Counted from the first letter of the stretch, positions 21,390 through 37,107 are shown. The stretch: DNA of 64,000 bases from Eulemur rufifrons (GCF_041146395.1 NC_091010.1:50674001-50738000); one strand, 5' to 3'. Numbers and translations: made by a program. Notes: generated from the letters alone by a model not told the origin.

Positions 21390-21625
21390 ACTCAGGGAGC
21401 TCTCCTCATGTGCCAGACGCCCAGCTGTCACCTTTGCATTCAGCATCTCACTTGATCCTCATAGCGACACCGTGAAGTTGCTACTATTATGAGCCTTATT
21501 GCAAAGATGAGTAAACAAAGGCATTTTGGGGTTCAAGACCCGGCCCAGGTCACACAGCTGGTGAGTGGCTGAGCCGCAAGCCTCATGCAGACCCCCTGAC
21601 TTGAGAGCTCCTCCCCTGCTGGGCC
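21390..21625 (-). repeat. MIR SINE, antisense
   Basis: Reverse-complement MIR: 'catgtgccagacgccc', 'atctcacttgatcctcatag', 'ttgctactattatgagcc', 'ggtcacacagctggtgagtg'. A second antisense MIR lies about 200 bases upstream. Confidence 0.8.
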
Positions 21626-22024
21626 ACGCAGCCCCCTTCTCCAGCTCATCCCAGTGGGGAGAGCGAGGCCCCAGCAACGTGAGGTTAAATGGCTGATCCC
21701 ACCAGGGCTAAGACGGTTTTCACCTCCAAGGCCTCTTTTCAATTAGACCATCCTGTTCTTTTCTAGAAGTCTTCACTGAGTACTGTTACTTGCATTTTGG
21801 TGTTTCTAGGCAAAAAGCAGGAGGAATAAAAGCTTGGAGGTTAACAGGAGTGTTTGGAAAGTGGGAGAGGCAGGATGAGATGAGCCCAGATTCCTGCTGG
21901 CAAACTTGCACTTTAGTTTTGTAGGCATGGGGCAACCCTTAAGTAATTTCGAGCAGGCAAACATGTAATTAGCCATTGACATTGATCATTCTCAAAACAC
22001 CACAAAACCCATTCTCTGTACTTC
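21626..22024. other. Intron 1 unique sequence, nothing recognised
   Basis: No recognised feature. Confidence 0.45.
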
Positions 22025-22105
22025 GTGGGAGTATGGAGGCTCAGAGAGGTACAGCAGCTTGCCTGGAGGTGCCCAGCAAATTGTCCGTGGAAGCAGAAGC
22101 AGAAG
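22025..22105 (-). repeat. Possible MIR fragment, antisense
   Basis: 'ggaggctcagagaggtacag', 'cagcttgcctggaggtgccc' resembles the MIR segment 'gaggctcagagaggttaag'. Short and diverged. Confidence 0.4.
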
Positions 22106-22725
22106 CCCACACTGTTGTCTGTCCTACCGGCTCTGGCAGCTGCTGGCTGCCTTCCTTTCACTCTGCCTGTTCCCTTCCCACCTCTTGCCCGCTCCCTCCT
22201 GGCACAGTGGAGTCCTCTCCATCATTAGAGCAGCCAGTGGGGTTCTGCTGTAATTAAAGGAAGCCAACGGGGAGAAGCAGAGCAGAGAAGGGAAAAAAAG
22301 CAACCACCAACAAAACATCTTGTTTCCCACACAAACTCCCTAACAACTGCTGTCTCCCGCCTTTCATGGGATCCTGCTTGCTTTAAATACAGCAGAGGGA
22401 AACCCCACAGGATGGTGTGGGAAAGCAGGTTATTAAGTTGCCTTCCGGCTGCCAGAGTGGGGATTTACTCTTTTTCTTGTCCTTCCTACCCTGCAGTGCA
22501 AAACTGATCAAATATTAAGAGTTGAAAAAGACCTCGAAGGTCACTTAGTTCAACTTCTCCCCCAAGGCCGGGTTCCCTCCATTCACCTCCCCACCCCCAC
22601 CCCAGTATATCATCTCTGGCACCTTGTTACGTGGCTCCCACCCTCCCCAGCTCCCGGGATTTGCTGGACCAAAGCTCAGGTAGGGATGGGAAGACACTTC
22701 TACTAGCAAAAAATTGGCCACCCCA
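22106..22725. other. Intron 1 unique sequence with possible L3/CR1 trace
   Basis: 'ttgaaaaagacctcgaaggt', 'cacttagttcaacttctccc' at about 22524-22563 recalls the L3/CR1 LINE end, but the match is short. No gene recognised. Confidence 0.4.
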
Positions 22726-22875
22726 GCCTGTTGTCATTTACGGCAGTGACTCCGGAAATGTCTAATTAATTCATTTATCCAATTAGCCCCTTGCTCTCTG
22801 AAATGCATTTTCTTGGTTGCTGAGCAACTAGGACAGAGTTTCAACACATGCCTGCTGCTGGCAAATGAACCAGGA
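22726..22875. promoter_or_regulatory. Candidate enhancer block with an RFX X-box
   Basis: Unique sequence with TCTAATTAATTC and CCAATTAGCC homeodomain cores, then GTTGCTGAGCAAC at 22816-22828. That is a perfect 5-base inverted repeat with a 3-base spacer and fits the RFX X-box consensus (GTNRCY...RGYAAC). No coding potential. Function is inferred from motif density only. Confidence 0.4.
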
Positions 22876-23480
22876 GTTTTTTCCTTCACCCTGGCAGACC
22901 CCCACTCTTCTTTCTCGTTTTATTTTTCTGATGCTCAGTAAAGAACATCTTCACCATTCTTCTGCCTTCTCGCCTGCCCCAGACCTCTCTGAATGTGCTT
23001 GCTGCCTGCCTTAACACATTTCCAAAGGTAACTTTTATGTCAGGCATTTGTCATGGACAAGGAGAGTGACAGGATATGCTGGTGCATGTCGATCGATGCC
23101 TTTGCAAAATAATGGAATTAGCTTGGCTCAGGCAGGACTCGGGAAGAGCTTTGCTGCTTGGGGGTTAGGGGGGCCTGGCTAAGGGTAGGCTCACAGGTGT
23201 TTGGGAAGAGGGGGCAGTCTGTTTGGGGTGATGTTGCATTAACAGCTGCAGCTTGACTGGGCAGCAATTCCACCTGTCTTTCCAGTGTGTCCTGCACGAG
23301 GAATTGTCAGCTCACCCCAGCTTTGTGGGCACCGTGAGCCATAAACAAGAGGGAGGGTTTTAAAGTGAGACTAAAAGGGACAGTATCAACCCAGGGGGGC
23401 AGCAAAGTACCTTGAGGAATCATCCTTAAAGGATAACACGCTCCTATTTAAGGATGTGAAAATGCCACAGGCTCCTTCAG
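22876..23480. other. Intron 1 unique sequence, nothing recognised
   Basis: No repeat, RNA or coding feature was recognised. Confidence 0.45.
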
Positions 23481-23484
23481 GGGG

Positions 23485-23590
23485 TTAGAATGAGAAAACG
23501 GAAGCTCAGGGAGGATAAATGGTTTACTCAGAGTGTCACAGCCAGAGTTGGAGTCTCCAGAGTCCCAGCCCTTGTCACTGCACCTCGCAT
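23485..23590 (-). repeat. MIR SINE fragment, antisense
   Basis: 'gaaaacggaagctcaggg', 'cagagtgtcacagccagagt', 'cccagcccttgtcactgc' match the reverse-complement MIR body. Confidence 0.65.
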
Positions 23591-23955
23591 TCATCCTCAT
23601 AGATGTCTTTAAGGGATCTTTGTCTGTAAAACTGGTAACTGAGTCACTGAAATTTACTTTTAAAAATTAGCTTTATTTTGGAATTATTGAAGTTGACAGT
23701 GAGTGAAGATTTGCAGAGCTCAAGGGCGTGGCTTCTCTCCCCCGTTCACCTTGGTATGTGCGTGTTGCAGATGCTAGGGGCATGTGCCCGGGCCCAGTAT
23801 TCGCATTAGAATAAGGAACGGTCCCTTGCCTCCAGAGAGCCCCCACTGTAGTGGAGGAGAAGGACAGGTAAGGAGGGAGGGACCCCCTCTTGGCAGCATT
23901 ATGGAGGCATTCAGACAGGAGGATCTGGGCCATTTGCCCTGGGCCCAGATCTTAC
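23591..23955. other. Intron 1 unique sequence, nothing recognised
   Basis: No recognised feature. Confidence 0.4.
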
Positions 23956-23961
23956 AGTGAA

Positions 23962-23993
23962 GGGGCTGTGGGGGTGGGGGGAGGGGGACGGGG
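23962..23993 (+). promoter_or_regulatory. Strong G-quadruplex motif
   Basis: Five G-runs of four to six are separated by loops of 4, 1, 1 and 2 bases. Short loops predict a stable quadruplex on the plus (non-template) strand. Confidence 0.85.
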
Positions 23994-25660
23994 ATATTCC
24001 TGGCCAAGGGGACAGCATGGGCCAGGGCAAGGAGCCATGAGAGATTGTGGCATGTTCAGGGACTGGAGAGTGGCCTGGGAATGGAACCTTCAGACCATCT
24101 GGTTTTCTCTAATCCGTGGTAGATGGTTTGGTGCTGCCCACACCAACTACTGGAAGACGCTGCCTCCTGCTCTCTGGAATAATAAGAAAGCACAGTTATC
24201 TCTATGCAGGTGTCAGTATGAAAAAGCATATGTCATGTTTCCTGGATGGAAATGACTTCCCTTTGAAGTCAGTTCATAAATAACGATGAAGGCCAGGAAA
24301 GTACACATGCACCGCACATGTATTTAGCTACTGCTCTGGACCGTCCTCTCGGGGAACAGAGCCTTCAGAAAGCCAGCTGCCTAGAGAAAGAAAGAGGGAC
24401 TATGCATTGTCTAAAGCTCTGGCTTCCAGAGCCTCCTGTGGGATCAAGGAAGACCTTTTACGGAAAAGCACCTGCTTCCTGGCACACACAATTGTGGCAA
24501 TCACTCAATCACTGCAATTCCGAGGGCTAGTGAGAGAAAGAACCAGTCTGTGACAGTGCCTGCCCTGCCCAGTCTTTCCAAGGTAACAGATGCTTCTTTA
24601 CTTCCAAGCATTGCCCACCAGGGTCAAGTTCTTCCTCCAGCTGTCCAGCCACATTTCCCTGGTGTCAGGCATTTTCTCCCCAAGGCCGGGCTGGCTTTTA
24701 GAGAGCCCAGAGATGGCAAACAGCATTATAGGGTGCTCCCTGTTCAGAGTCTCTTCTAAGAATTTTCTTAGCAAGGTGGTTTGAGTTTCTCTAGGAATTA
24801 ATCTTGGGGTGGCTGCTATTTCTCTGGTTAAGACTTGTTACTCTAAAATGCATGCACGGCTGAAAATCACAGTGGTCTGTCTTTGGAGTAATCAGATGCA
24901 CGTGGCAATGTAAGGCTCTGGTAAGGAAGAGTCCATGGCTTTTTATTTGATAAATATTAATATTTGGTAACATTGGGCTTTGGTGGATGAAGCCACTGTC
25001 TGCTTGGATTTTCCTAGACCAGAAGGTGGAGTATCTGATAGTCACTGCCTCTCTTTTGTTTCCTTGATTTCCTTTGGCGAAAACCAAGTCTTGTCTTGGT
25101 GAAGTCTCTTAAATCTGTTCTTTTCCAAATGGGGCTGCTTGTGCGTGGTGGAAGGAACTGGAACTTTCTCTCCCTTTGGTCATTCCTTGCCATCCCCTGG
25201 CTGATTAGGTTTCCCATTTCCTGGGATACGCCCACAGGGGTTGTCTCCCTCCCCCTCTTATATAAGGAGGCAGGGCGCATCTGGTGCCAGATTTTATTCA
25301 ACCCTGTAACAATCTCTCCTTTATGACATCACTGCTTATCACCATGGAAACATTTCCCCGAGTCACAGAGACTGGATTGTGGCATCATAGCATCAGGCTG
25401 GAGGAGGAGGAGGAGAGGAGAGCAGAGAGGAGGATTGAAACTGCCTAGAGGGATGAAATGCCGATAAAATAGCATGTGATGGCAGAAATGTAGGATTTTT
25501 CTGTCTGGATCCTTGAATGGAGAGTCTAACCATGGGATGCTGGAATAAACCTCGTCTAGCACAAGAAGGAAGTGCTTTTATGGACTGTAGACCCCGAACC
25601 CTTTGTTCTTGCTCAGTATTTGTTAGGGGAAATTGAATAATTTTACTGAGAGGTATCCTG
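23994..25660. other. Intron 1 unique sequence, nothing recognised
   Basis: No gene or repeat recognised. An ATCACCATGGAAAC at 25338-25351 is a partial X-box palindrome. Confidence 0.45.
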
Positions 25661-25664
25661 TATT

Positions 25665-25790
25665 TTTCAGGCATTTTTCATTTGATCCTCACTGAGATCT
25701 CTATGAACTATTGGATAAGAGAGGTTAAATAACTTGCCTAAGGTTACACAGCAAGAAAATGGGAGAGCTGAGAATTAGGGGCATAAGTTG
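25665..25790 (-). repeat. MIR SINE fragment, antisense
   Basis: 'tcatttgatcctcactgag', 'gaggttaaataacttgccta', 'aggttacacagcaagaaaat' match the reverse-complement MIR. Confidence 0.75.
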
Positions 25791-26827
25791 TGAACTGTGT
25801 GCTCTCATGCAGCTTACAGTTTAGAGTGTCTGTGTGTGTGTTGGAGACAGTTATCAAGTAAATAAAAAGTATATAGTTAAAATTGTGGTGGGTGTCATGA
25901 AGAGAATAAACATGGTGTTTCAGAGGAGACATTAGAGAATGCATGGGAACTACTTATGTTTGTATGTTATTAAATTTGGGACAGGGCCCTGCATCTAGTA
26001 GGTGTGCATTTACACTGCAAGGGACCATGCCTGTGTGTGCACTGATGTTGCCAGAGCTTGCCTGCCAGGCCCCCAATAGAATCCTCTTCCCCGGCTGCTG
26101 TCCTCTACCAATGCCCCATTTTCCTGCACCCCTGCTTCTCCGTTTGTCGGCTCCCTTCTTCTGAGAGCTCCCTGCTGGCCCTCCTCCCTCAATCCTGTTT
26201 CTTCCTACCTGTCTCCCATCTTCTTTTTCTCTAGGCTATAAACTCCTCAGGAGTGAGAAGACATTCTTCTCTGTTGTATATCTTGGTTTACCCAAGGGTC
26301 AGGCTAGAAGCTCTGCTGCAAAAATAACGGAGCAGTGCTCCTTTTTATGGAAAAAAAAATTAATGACTAGATTGTTCACAGTTAAAATGTATTGTCTAAT
26401 AGATTTTTCTTATCAAACTCTGGCTGATAAATGAATGAAAAAGTAACAACTGAGCATTAAAAATGAAAAAAAAAAAATAACCCAGAGTAAATGGCCAACG
26501 TGTAGTTCACCCTTGTTTGCTGTTGTTTGCATGGGTTCACTGACTGATTTCAAGTTGCATTCATGTGATCCAGCCACATTTTCTTAGTAGGCACGGTCCT
26601 AGTCTGTACGATGGTGTCGGCTGGCTTAGTGCTTCACGAGGTTCTAAGAGCCGTGAGTGCTTTGCCATGGTCCACCTCTGGAGGCTGCTGCCCTGGTGCC
26701 CCACCTGGCAATAGATGCGGCTAAGGAAGCCTACCACTCTCCATTTGTGTCGCCTGGCTGAGCTTCCCCTGAGTCTTCTGCATTTTGTTTGCTGCTTGAG
26801 TTCAAGGCCCTTTCATTGTGCTTTTAG
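25791..26827. other. Intron 1 mostly unique sequence
   Basis: A possible L2 end fragment lies at about 26225-26320 ('ctaggctataaactcctcag', 'tgttgtatatcttggttta'). Otherwise nothing was recognised. Confidence 0.4.
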
Positions 26828-26907
26828 GACTTGGAGTGGACAGGTTGGTCTCTGGTCTCAGAAGTCCGACTTGGAGTGGACAGGTTGGTCTCTGGTCTCA
26901 AAAGTCT
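26828..26907. repeat. 40-base tandem duplication
   Basis: A 40-base unit beginning 'gacttggagtggacaggttg' occurs twice head to tail (26828-26867 and 26868-26907). Mismatches lie only near the unit's end, so the duplication is young. Confidence 0.95.
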
Positions 26908-26974
26908 GGGCTTTCTGACTCAGCAGAGCACCTTCCTGGTTGGAGCTCTGCTATTATACTTTATTGTGACAGGC

Positions 26975-26975
<1 letters not shown>

Positions 26976-27006
<31 letters not shown>
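26976..27006. repeat. (GT)n microsatellite
   Basis: About 15 GT units, followed by ACACGTAGCACACGTGT, which can pair partly with the repeat. Confidence 0.9.
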
Positions 27007-27008
<2 letters not shown>

Positions 27009-27244
27009 ACGTAGCACACGTGTATAGATTTTAATTAGTAAATCCTATTAAATGCATTTAGAATCCAAGCTCGTTCTTCCTAGCACCTAGAGTAACTCAG
27101 TGTGACTGCTGAGGGGGCCCTTCTGGGTCTGCTTTATTGATTCTATCAGAACCATTTATGACTGGGACATCTAGAACTACCAAGCAGCTTTTTTTTTTTT
27201 CTTTTTCTTTTTTAAGTGCTGCGTGGGGAATAATATAGTGAATT

Positions 27245-27480
27245 AGTTAAGATTAAGGCTTTGGAACAGAAAGACAAGGATTTGATCCTGGTTGAGCCTC
27301 TTAATAGCTGTATGATCTTGGGCAAGTTGCCTGTATTCTCTACATTTAAATGTCTTCATTTACAAAATGGGCATGAATCTTAGTGCCTCCTTCACGGTGG
27401 TGATGTTCAGACTCAATGAGATACACCTGTAAAGTCTGAACATGCTGTCTATCTTGTCAAAGCTAACTGTAATTAAGTGG
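27245..27480 (+). repeat. MIR SINE
   Basis: 'aatagctgtatgatcttggg', 'caagttgcctgtattctc', 'catttacaaaatgggcatga' and 'gactcaatgagatacacctg' follow the MIR order. Confidence 0.8.
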
Positions 27481-28062
27481 GCCAAATATACCATTTGTAT
27501 TTCTTTCTCCAAAACTTAAGTAAACACTTTTTAAACTTGGTGCAAAAGTTTATAACACAGATCATATCTAGACTTTCTCAAATTTGAATTACAAGGACAA
27601 GAATAATTGCCATTTTAATTGTTTATCATTTATAGGCACCAAAGGTGAAAGGGGCCTAGGATGAGTAACGGCTAGTGTGGAACTGATTTCTGATAGGTTT
27701 GTCAGGTATTAGAGACGTTCTCCAGGTGCAACCCTGACATTAGGACTGTTAAGGCAACTTAAACGGGTGTAGTCCTCTGCCTCTGAGAGCAAATGGTTGT
27801 CTTCAGATGGTACTGCCGGAGCGGAGATTCAGCTAATGTGTGTGAGAGTTGACATGCACACACTGACGGGGTGAAGGAGGCAGCTCTGTGCAGCAGAGAC
27901 AAGCACTGCCACTCAAAACTGGTCTATGTCCTTTGGGAAGTCAGTGCATCTTTCTGAGCCCTCAAATACTCAGATATATTAATAGAAGGGGACTAGAAGC
28001 TTTTTTCTCCCCTCAACGTTCTTATAGATATATAATATACACACACTAGAGTGCACAGGTTT
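27481..28062. other. Intron 1 unique sequence, nothing firm
   Basis: Weak MIR-like text at 27890-27975 only. No gene. Confidence 0.4.
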
Positions 28063-32795
<4,733 letters not shown>

Positions 32796-32994
32796 TCAAT
32801 GAAATTTTTACACATGATTATACTGGTGTTACTCTACCACCCAAACAAGATCAAGATAGAGAACATTTATGAGCCCCAGAAAGATCCTTTATGCCCCCTA
32901 TACATCAGCAGTCTCTCCTTCTGGAGGCAATCAATATTCTGACTTCTATCACGTTTTGCCTGTTCTTGAAAATCATATAAATGGAATAATACAG

Positions 32995-33676
32995 TGTGGT
33001 AGGTGGCCCTATATATGACTCTAACATTGCTCCAACAATCTTTGCCTCTTGACATTCATGTCCTTGTATAATCTCCTCCTCTTGGGTGTGGTTTGGATCC
33101 AATAACCTGCTTCTAGTGAACAGGATATGGCAAAAGCAATGGGATATCACTTGCAAGATTAGGTTACAAGAGATTTTGGCTTTCATTTTGCTTGCACTCT
33201 CTCTGGCTCTTCTTGCTTGCTGTGTTGAAGCCAGATGCCATGTTCTGAGCTGCACTGTTGTTGACATCCAGTGAAAATTTGCAGCTCTTGGCCCGACAGC
33301 CATGTGAGTGATCTTGGGATCAAATCTTCCCCTGGTTGAGCCTTGGATTTCTTTAGTCAGGCTGACATCTTTTCTTTTTCTTTGACAATTAAACTTTTTA
33401 TTGTAGTAGTGATATATATATATCTCCATACTTTAAAATTTATCTTTGACGTATTTTCTACCTTGCTTATACGAGTTAAAACAGTATCAAATGAGTCATC
33501 ACAAGTCTGTAGCTGACATCTTGATTGAAGACATGTGAGAAACCCTGAGCAAGAGTACCCAGGTAAGGCATACCTGGACTCTTGACGCACAGAAATTGTG
33601 AGACAATAAACATTTGTTGTTTTAAGCCACTCAGGTTTTGGATTAATGTGTTACACATCCATAGGTTGCTAATATG
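32995..33676 (+). mobile_element. MLT1 (MaLR) LTR inserted in L1
   Basis: Begins 'tgtggtaggtggccc' and ends with the familiar MLT1 3' text: 'cacagaaattgtgagacaat', 'gttgttttaagccactcagg', 'taggttgctaatatg'. The flanks are TACAG (32990-32994) and TATAG (33677-33681), a 5-base duplication with one change. The L1 reading resumes exactly across it. No retroviral coding sequence is attached. It is interrupted by a 140-base insert (33372-33511). Confidence 0.85.
33372..33511 (-). pseudogene. 140-bp retrocopy-like insert of unknown source inside MLT1
   Basis: The insert is flanked by an exact 11-base duplication, gctgacatctt (33361-33371 and 33512-33522). Removing it restores the MLT1 reading. On the minus strand it ends in CAATAAAAAG, a polyadenylation-signal-like AATAAA, followed about 20 bases later by an A-rich stretch (tcaaagaaaaagaaaa). 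That is the signature of L1-mediated reverse transcription of an mRNA 3' end. It is too short and AT-rich for me to identify the parent transcript. Confidence 0.65.
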
Positions 33677-34387
33677 TATAGTATGTTTTCTTTTATGTCT
33701 ATTTTCTTTTCGCTTAACATTATACCTATAGGAATTATCTCTGTTGACATATATAGCTTTAGTTTTTTCTTTTTATTTCTGTATAGCATTACAGTGTATG
33801 AATACACATAAATTATTTATCTATTCTGTAATTTATGGACATCTGGGTTATTTCCATTTTTTGGCTATATGAACATCCTTGTACATTTTCTTGACATACA
33901 TATTCATTTTTCTTGATAATATACCCAAGGGTAGAATGGCTGGGTCATAGAGTAGATGTTAGTAGATACTACCAAATAATTTTCCAGAGTGGTTTGTATC
34001 AATTACACATCGTCCAGCAATGTATGAGATTTCCAATTGTATTACTTCCTTGCCAATGCCTGATATTTTTTGTATTTTTAAAATTTTAGTTATTCTTTCA
34101 GATGGGGTGATGTATTCCATTGTTGTTTTTAATGTGACTACTCGTGGATTTTGAGCATTTTTCATATGTTTAATGAACATTTGAATATCATCTTTAGTAA
34201 AATGCCTGTTCAAATTTTTTGTCCATTTTTACATTGTCTATTTTTAAGTTAGATTTGAAAGAGTTCTTTGTATTCTAGATTTAAGGTCTTTGTCAGATAT
34301 ATTTAATGTGGATATCTTCTTACAGTCTTTGCTTTGCTTTTTTATTTTATTAATGGTGTATTTTTATAAAGGGATGTTGTTAATTTT

Positions 34388-34614
34388 TTTTTGAGACAGA
34401 ATCTCACTTTGTTGCCTGGGCTAGAGTGCCATGGCATCAGCCTAGCTCACAGTAGCCTCAAACTCCTGGGCTCAAGCAATCCTTCTGCCTCAGCCTCCTA
34501 AGTAGCTGGGACTACAGGCATGTGCCACCATGCCCGGCTAATTTTTTCTATATATTTTTAGCTAATTTCTTTCTATTTTCAGTAGAGACAGGGTCTCGCT
34601 CTTGCTCAGGCTGA
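34388..34614 (-). repeat. 5'-truncated Alu SINE, strepsirrhine type, inserted in L1
   Basis: Antisense Alu starting with a T-run and 'gagacagaatctcactttgt'. It includes 'ctatatatttttagctaatt' and 'tcgctcttgctcaggct', then stops abruptly, so the 5' part of the right-hand end is missing. It is flanked by gatgttgttaattt (34373-34386 and 34615-34628). Confidence 0.92.
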
Positions 34615-35622
34615 GATGTTGTTAATTTTAATGAAATATAATTTATCATTTTTTTCTTTTAAGGTTATAAAATATTTGCCTATTCCAAGGTCAGAAAGAT
34701 AGTCTCCTGTGTTTTATTCTAGAAGCTTTATTGTTTTAACTTTCACATCTAGGCCCATGATTCATCTGGAATTTCTTTTTTCATGTGTTGAGTGGCTGAT
34801 GTGACACTCAAATTTATTTTCTTTTCTCATGTAGAACTCCAGATGACCCAGAACCATTTACTGAAGGGATATCTTTGTTGCAAATCAGATATCTTTACTT
34901 ATGTGTGTCTGTCAATTTTCTCTTTGGTTCCTGTGTTCAATTTTCCTATCCTAACACCAATGCCACACTGTCTTAATACACTGTAGTTTCATCATCATAT
35001 TATTGTTTGGTTATTTAAGTTTGCCAGCATTGTCCTTTTATTTTGTCACATTTGTCTTGGCTGTTCTTAACCATTTGCATTTATACATACATTTTAGAAC
35101 TGACTTGCTTATTTTCACCAAAAAAGTCTGCCAGGATTTGGGGGTAGGAGTATATTATGTCAATCAGTCAGTTTGAGGAAAATTGACATTCTTTTAGTTT
35201 TCCTTAATTTCTTTCAGCAGTGTTTCATACTGTTTTAGTGGAAAGGTCTTATAAATCTTTCAATAGGTTTATTCTCAGGAATTTGATGCTTTTTGATGCC
35301 ATCTTAAGTGGGAATTAAACATTTTTTTCATTTTCTACTTTTTGTTGCTAGTATTATCTTTAGATTCTTTTGGATTTTCTTTGCATGTCATCATGTAGTC
35401 TGTGAATAATGAAAGGTATTTTGTGAATTTCTTTTCTTTGTACATTTTATTTCATTTTCTTGCCTTCTTGCACAGGTTATGACCTACCCACAGTGTTGAA
35501 TAGAAACGGTGATACTGGACATCTTTATCTTGTAGGAAGGCATTCAGTATTTGACTGTGAATTATCACATCTGCTGTAGGTGATTATGAATACCTTTCAT
35601 CAGGTTGGGGATGAAAGACTCT

Positions 35623-36243
35623 TTTTTCAGGTCTAACAATCAGATTGTCTCTGACTGTATGGAAAAAAGCTAATATATAGGAGGAATAATGATGATAACA
35701 TGAGTAAGAACAAGAGGAGCAAGAGAGAGAAGGAGGTGAGGTGAAAGAGAGTGAAAAAGAATTTCTTGGGTGGTTGTTATATTCCAGGCACTCTGAGAGC
35801 TGAGGTCACTTCTGATAGGCCATGTAGCTAGTGAGGGCTGGAGGCTGGAGGAAAACCCGTGTCTGCTGGGAATCAGGCCTTATTCTTTCTGCTGCACTGA
35901 GAGGGAGAGTAAATGAAAGAAAAAATTGCTAAAGAAGAAAACAGTTCCTCCAAAATCTTCCTATAAACCTAGGGCATTGAATTTCTTCCCCGTCTCTCAC
36001 CCTCTCTGTTTCTTTCTCAGTCTGTATCCATTTGTAGGTCTTGATCTTGATGTCGGATTCCAGCTCAATCTCATTCTGTCTCTAGTGGCAGAGTGGTGGT
36101 AGGTGTCTTGCTTTGTCTTCCATCTAGATCCTGTGAGGCTCCTCTGCTTTGGGCTGCCTCTGATTTTAATTCCGTTTTGGAGACGCCATTACATTATGCC
36201 AGTTGACACTGGTTACTGAGAGCACAATGGCTGGGGTATGAGA
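35623..36243. other. Intron 1 unique sequence, nothing recognised
   Basis: No feature recognised past the end of the L1. Confidence 0.4.
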
Positions 36244-37107
36244 TTAATGGTCACGCCTCGATCCTCCTTGGTGTCTTGGTGGTGTCAGTGCCCTGCGAGT
36301 CATGGCTGTCCAACACTCACTGGGACACAGGAGTAGGAGGGGTGAGCAAGCTTCAGGCTGGAGTGGAGGCTGTAAGCACCCCTCCTCACCCCAGAGAAGC
36401 ACAGCCTTTTGTGGCGACCAGTCAGATTTATCTCCTGTGGCTGAGCTGGACTCTGTTTTGAACCCAACCCAGGAGTGTTTGAAAGAGCTGCTGCTGCCAT
36501 GCAGCCTGGGCTTTCTGCAGTGGGGCCAGTCCTCCTGTCGGTTTTGCTTTCTCTTTTGCAAAGTCTGTCCTGAGGCTGTTGTTGGGCTTTCTAGTCCTGA
36601 CTGAATTAGGATGGCTCCACTTGAGGTAAAAACAATATAAGGCAACCGTAAAAAAGGACTGAAGAAGAAACAGAATAAAGGAGGTTTTTCTACTCTTCGA
36701 AAGATGTATGCCAATGTGTTTTGCAGTGTTTTAATGTGTTTGGGACACTCCTTCAACATTAGCCAGTGTATCACAGCTGCCCAGGAACCTAGTGCATTTG
36801 TTGTGTGGCAGAAACGTTTGTTGAAGAAGAGGCTGAGAAGCTGCCTGCCTGAAGGCTCCTGAGCCATCATCTTCATAGCTGAAATATTAAACACTCTTTG
36901 ATTTCTAGGGCTGGCTGTCAGAGGGGTTGGCTCAGAGGGTGAAGTGTGGGAGGAATGAGGCCATTGTCTGCCATTATCCTGTTGTTCCATAAGGCTGTAA
37001 CCTTTATCCCACCCCAGGTCTACAGCCAGTGCCCTAATGGTGGCCAGGTATCTCTGAGTATGACCTTCTGAAGAAAGCATGGATGATTCAAGGCCATCCA
37101 GTCCCAT
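36244..37107 (-). other. Unexplained 287-codon open frame, probably not a gene
   Basis: This is the longest open frame in the window outside GC-rich exon 1. The predicted protein begins MGLDGLESSMLSSEG, has a hydrophobic patch LFCFFFSPFLRLPYIVF around residues 148-164, and ends in Ser-, Pro- and Arg-rich text. I recognise no domain, signal peptide or family. It is antisense to the host gene. No splice context, promoter or poly-A signal stands out. A frame this long is uncommon but possible by chance in 64 kb, and I lean to chance. Confidence 0.2.

Larger units (their letters stand above)
32800..35622 (-). mobile_element. Second L1M LINE-1, antisense, split by later insertions
   Basis: The 3' part ('aacaagatcaagatagagaa', 'aaatcatataaatggaat') runs to 32994, is interrupted by an MLT1 LTR (32995-33676), and resumes with 'tatgttttcttttatgtc' and the L1 text 'acccaagggtagaatggctg'. 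It then continues through decayed ORF2 to about 35622. An Alu interrupts it again at about 34388. It is independent of the L1 to its left, because its own 3' end starts again at about 32800. Confidence 0.8.

Noticed and set aside
27538..27625. Mariner MADE1-like text (ggtgcaaaagt ... aattgccatttt)
   Set aside because: Only the short motifs match. Spacing and the required palindrome are absent.
33086..33429. Open frames on both strands at 33.0-33.4 kb
   Set aside because: They fall within the MLT1 LTR and its inserted fragment, which are non-coding.
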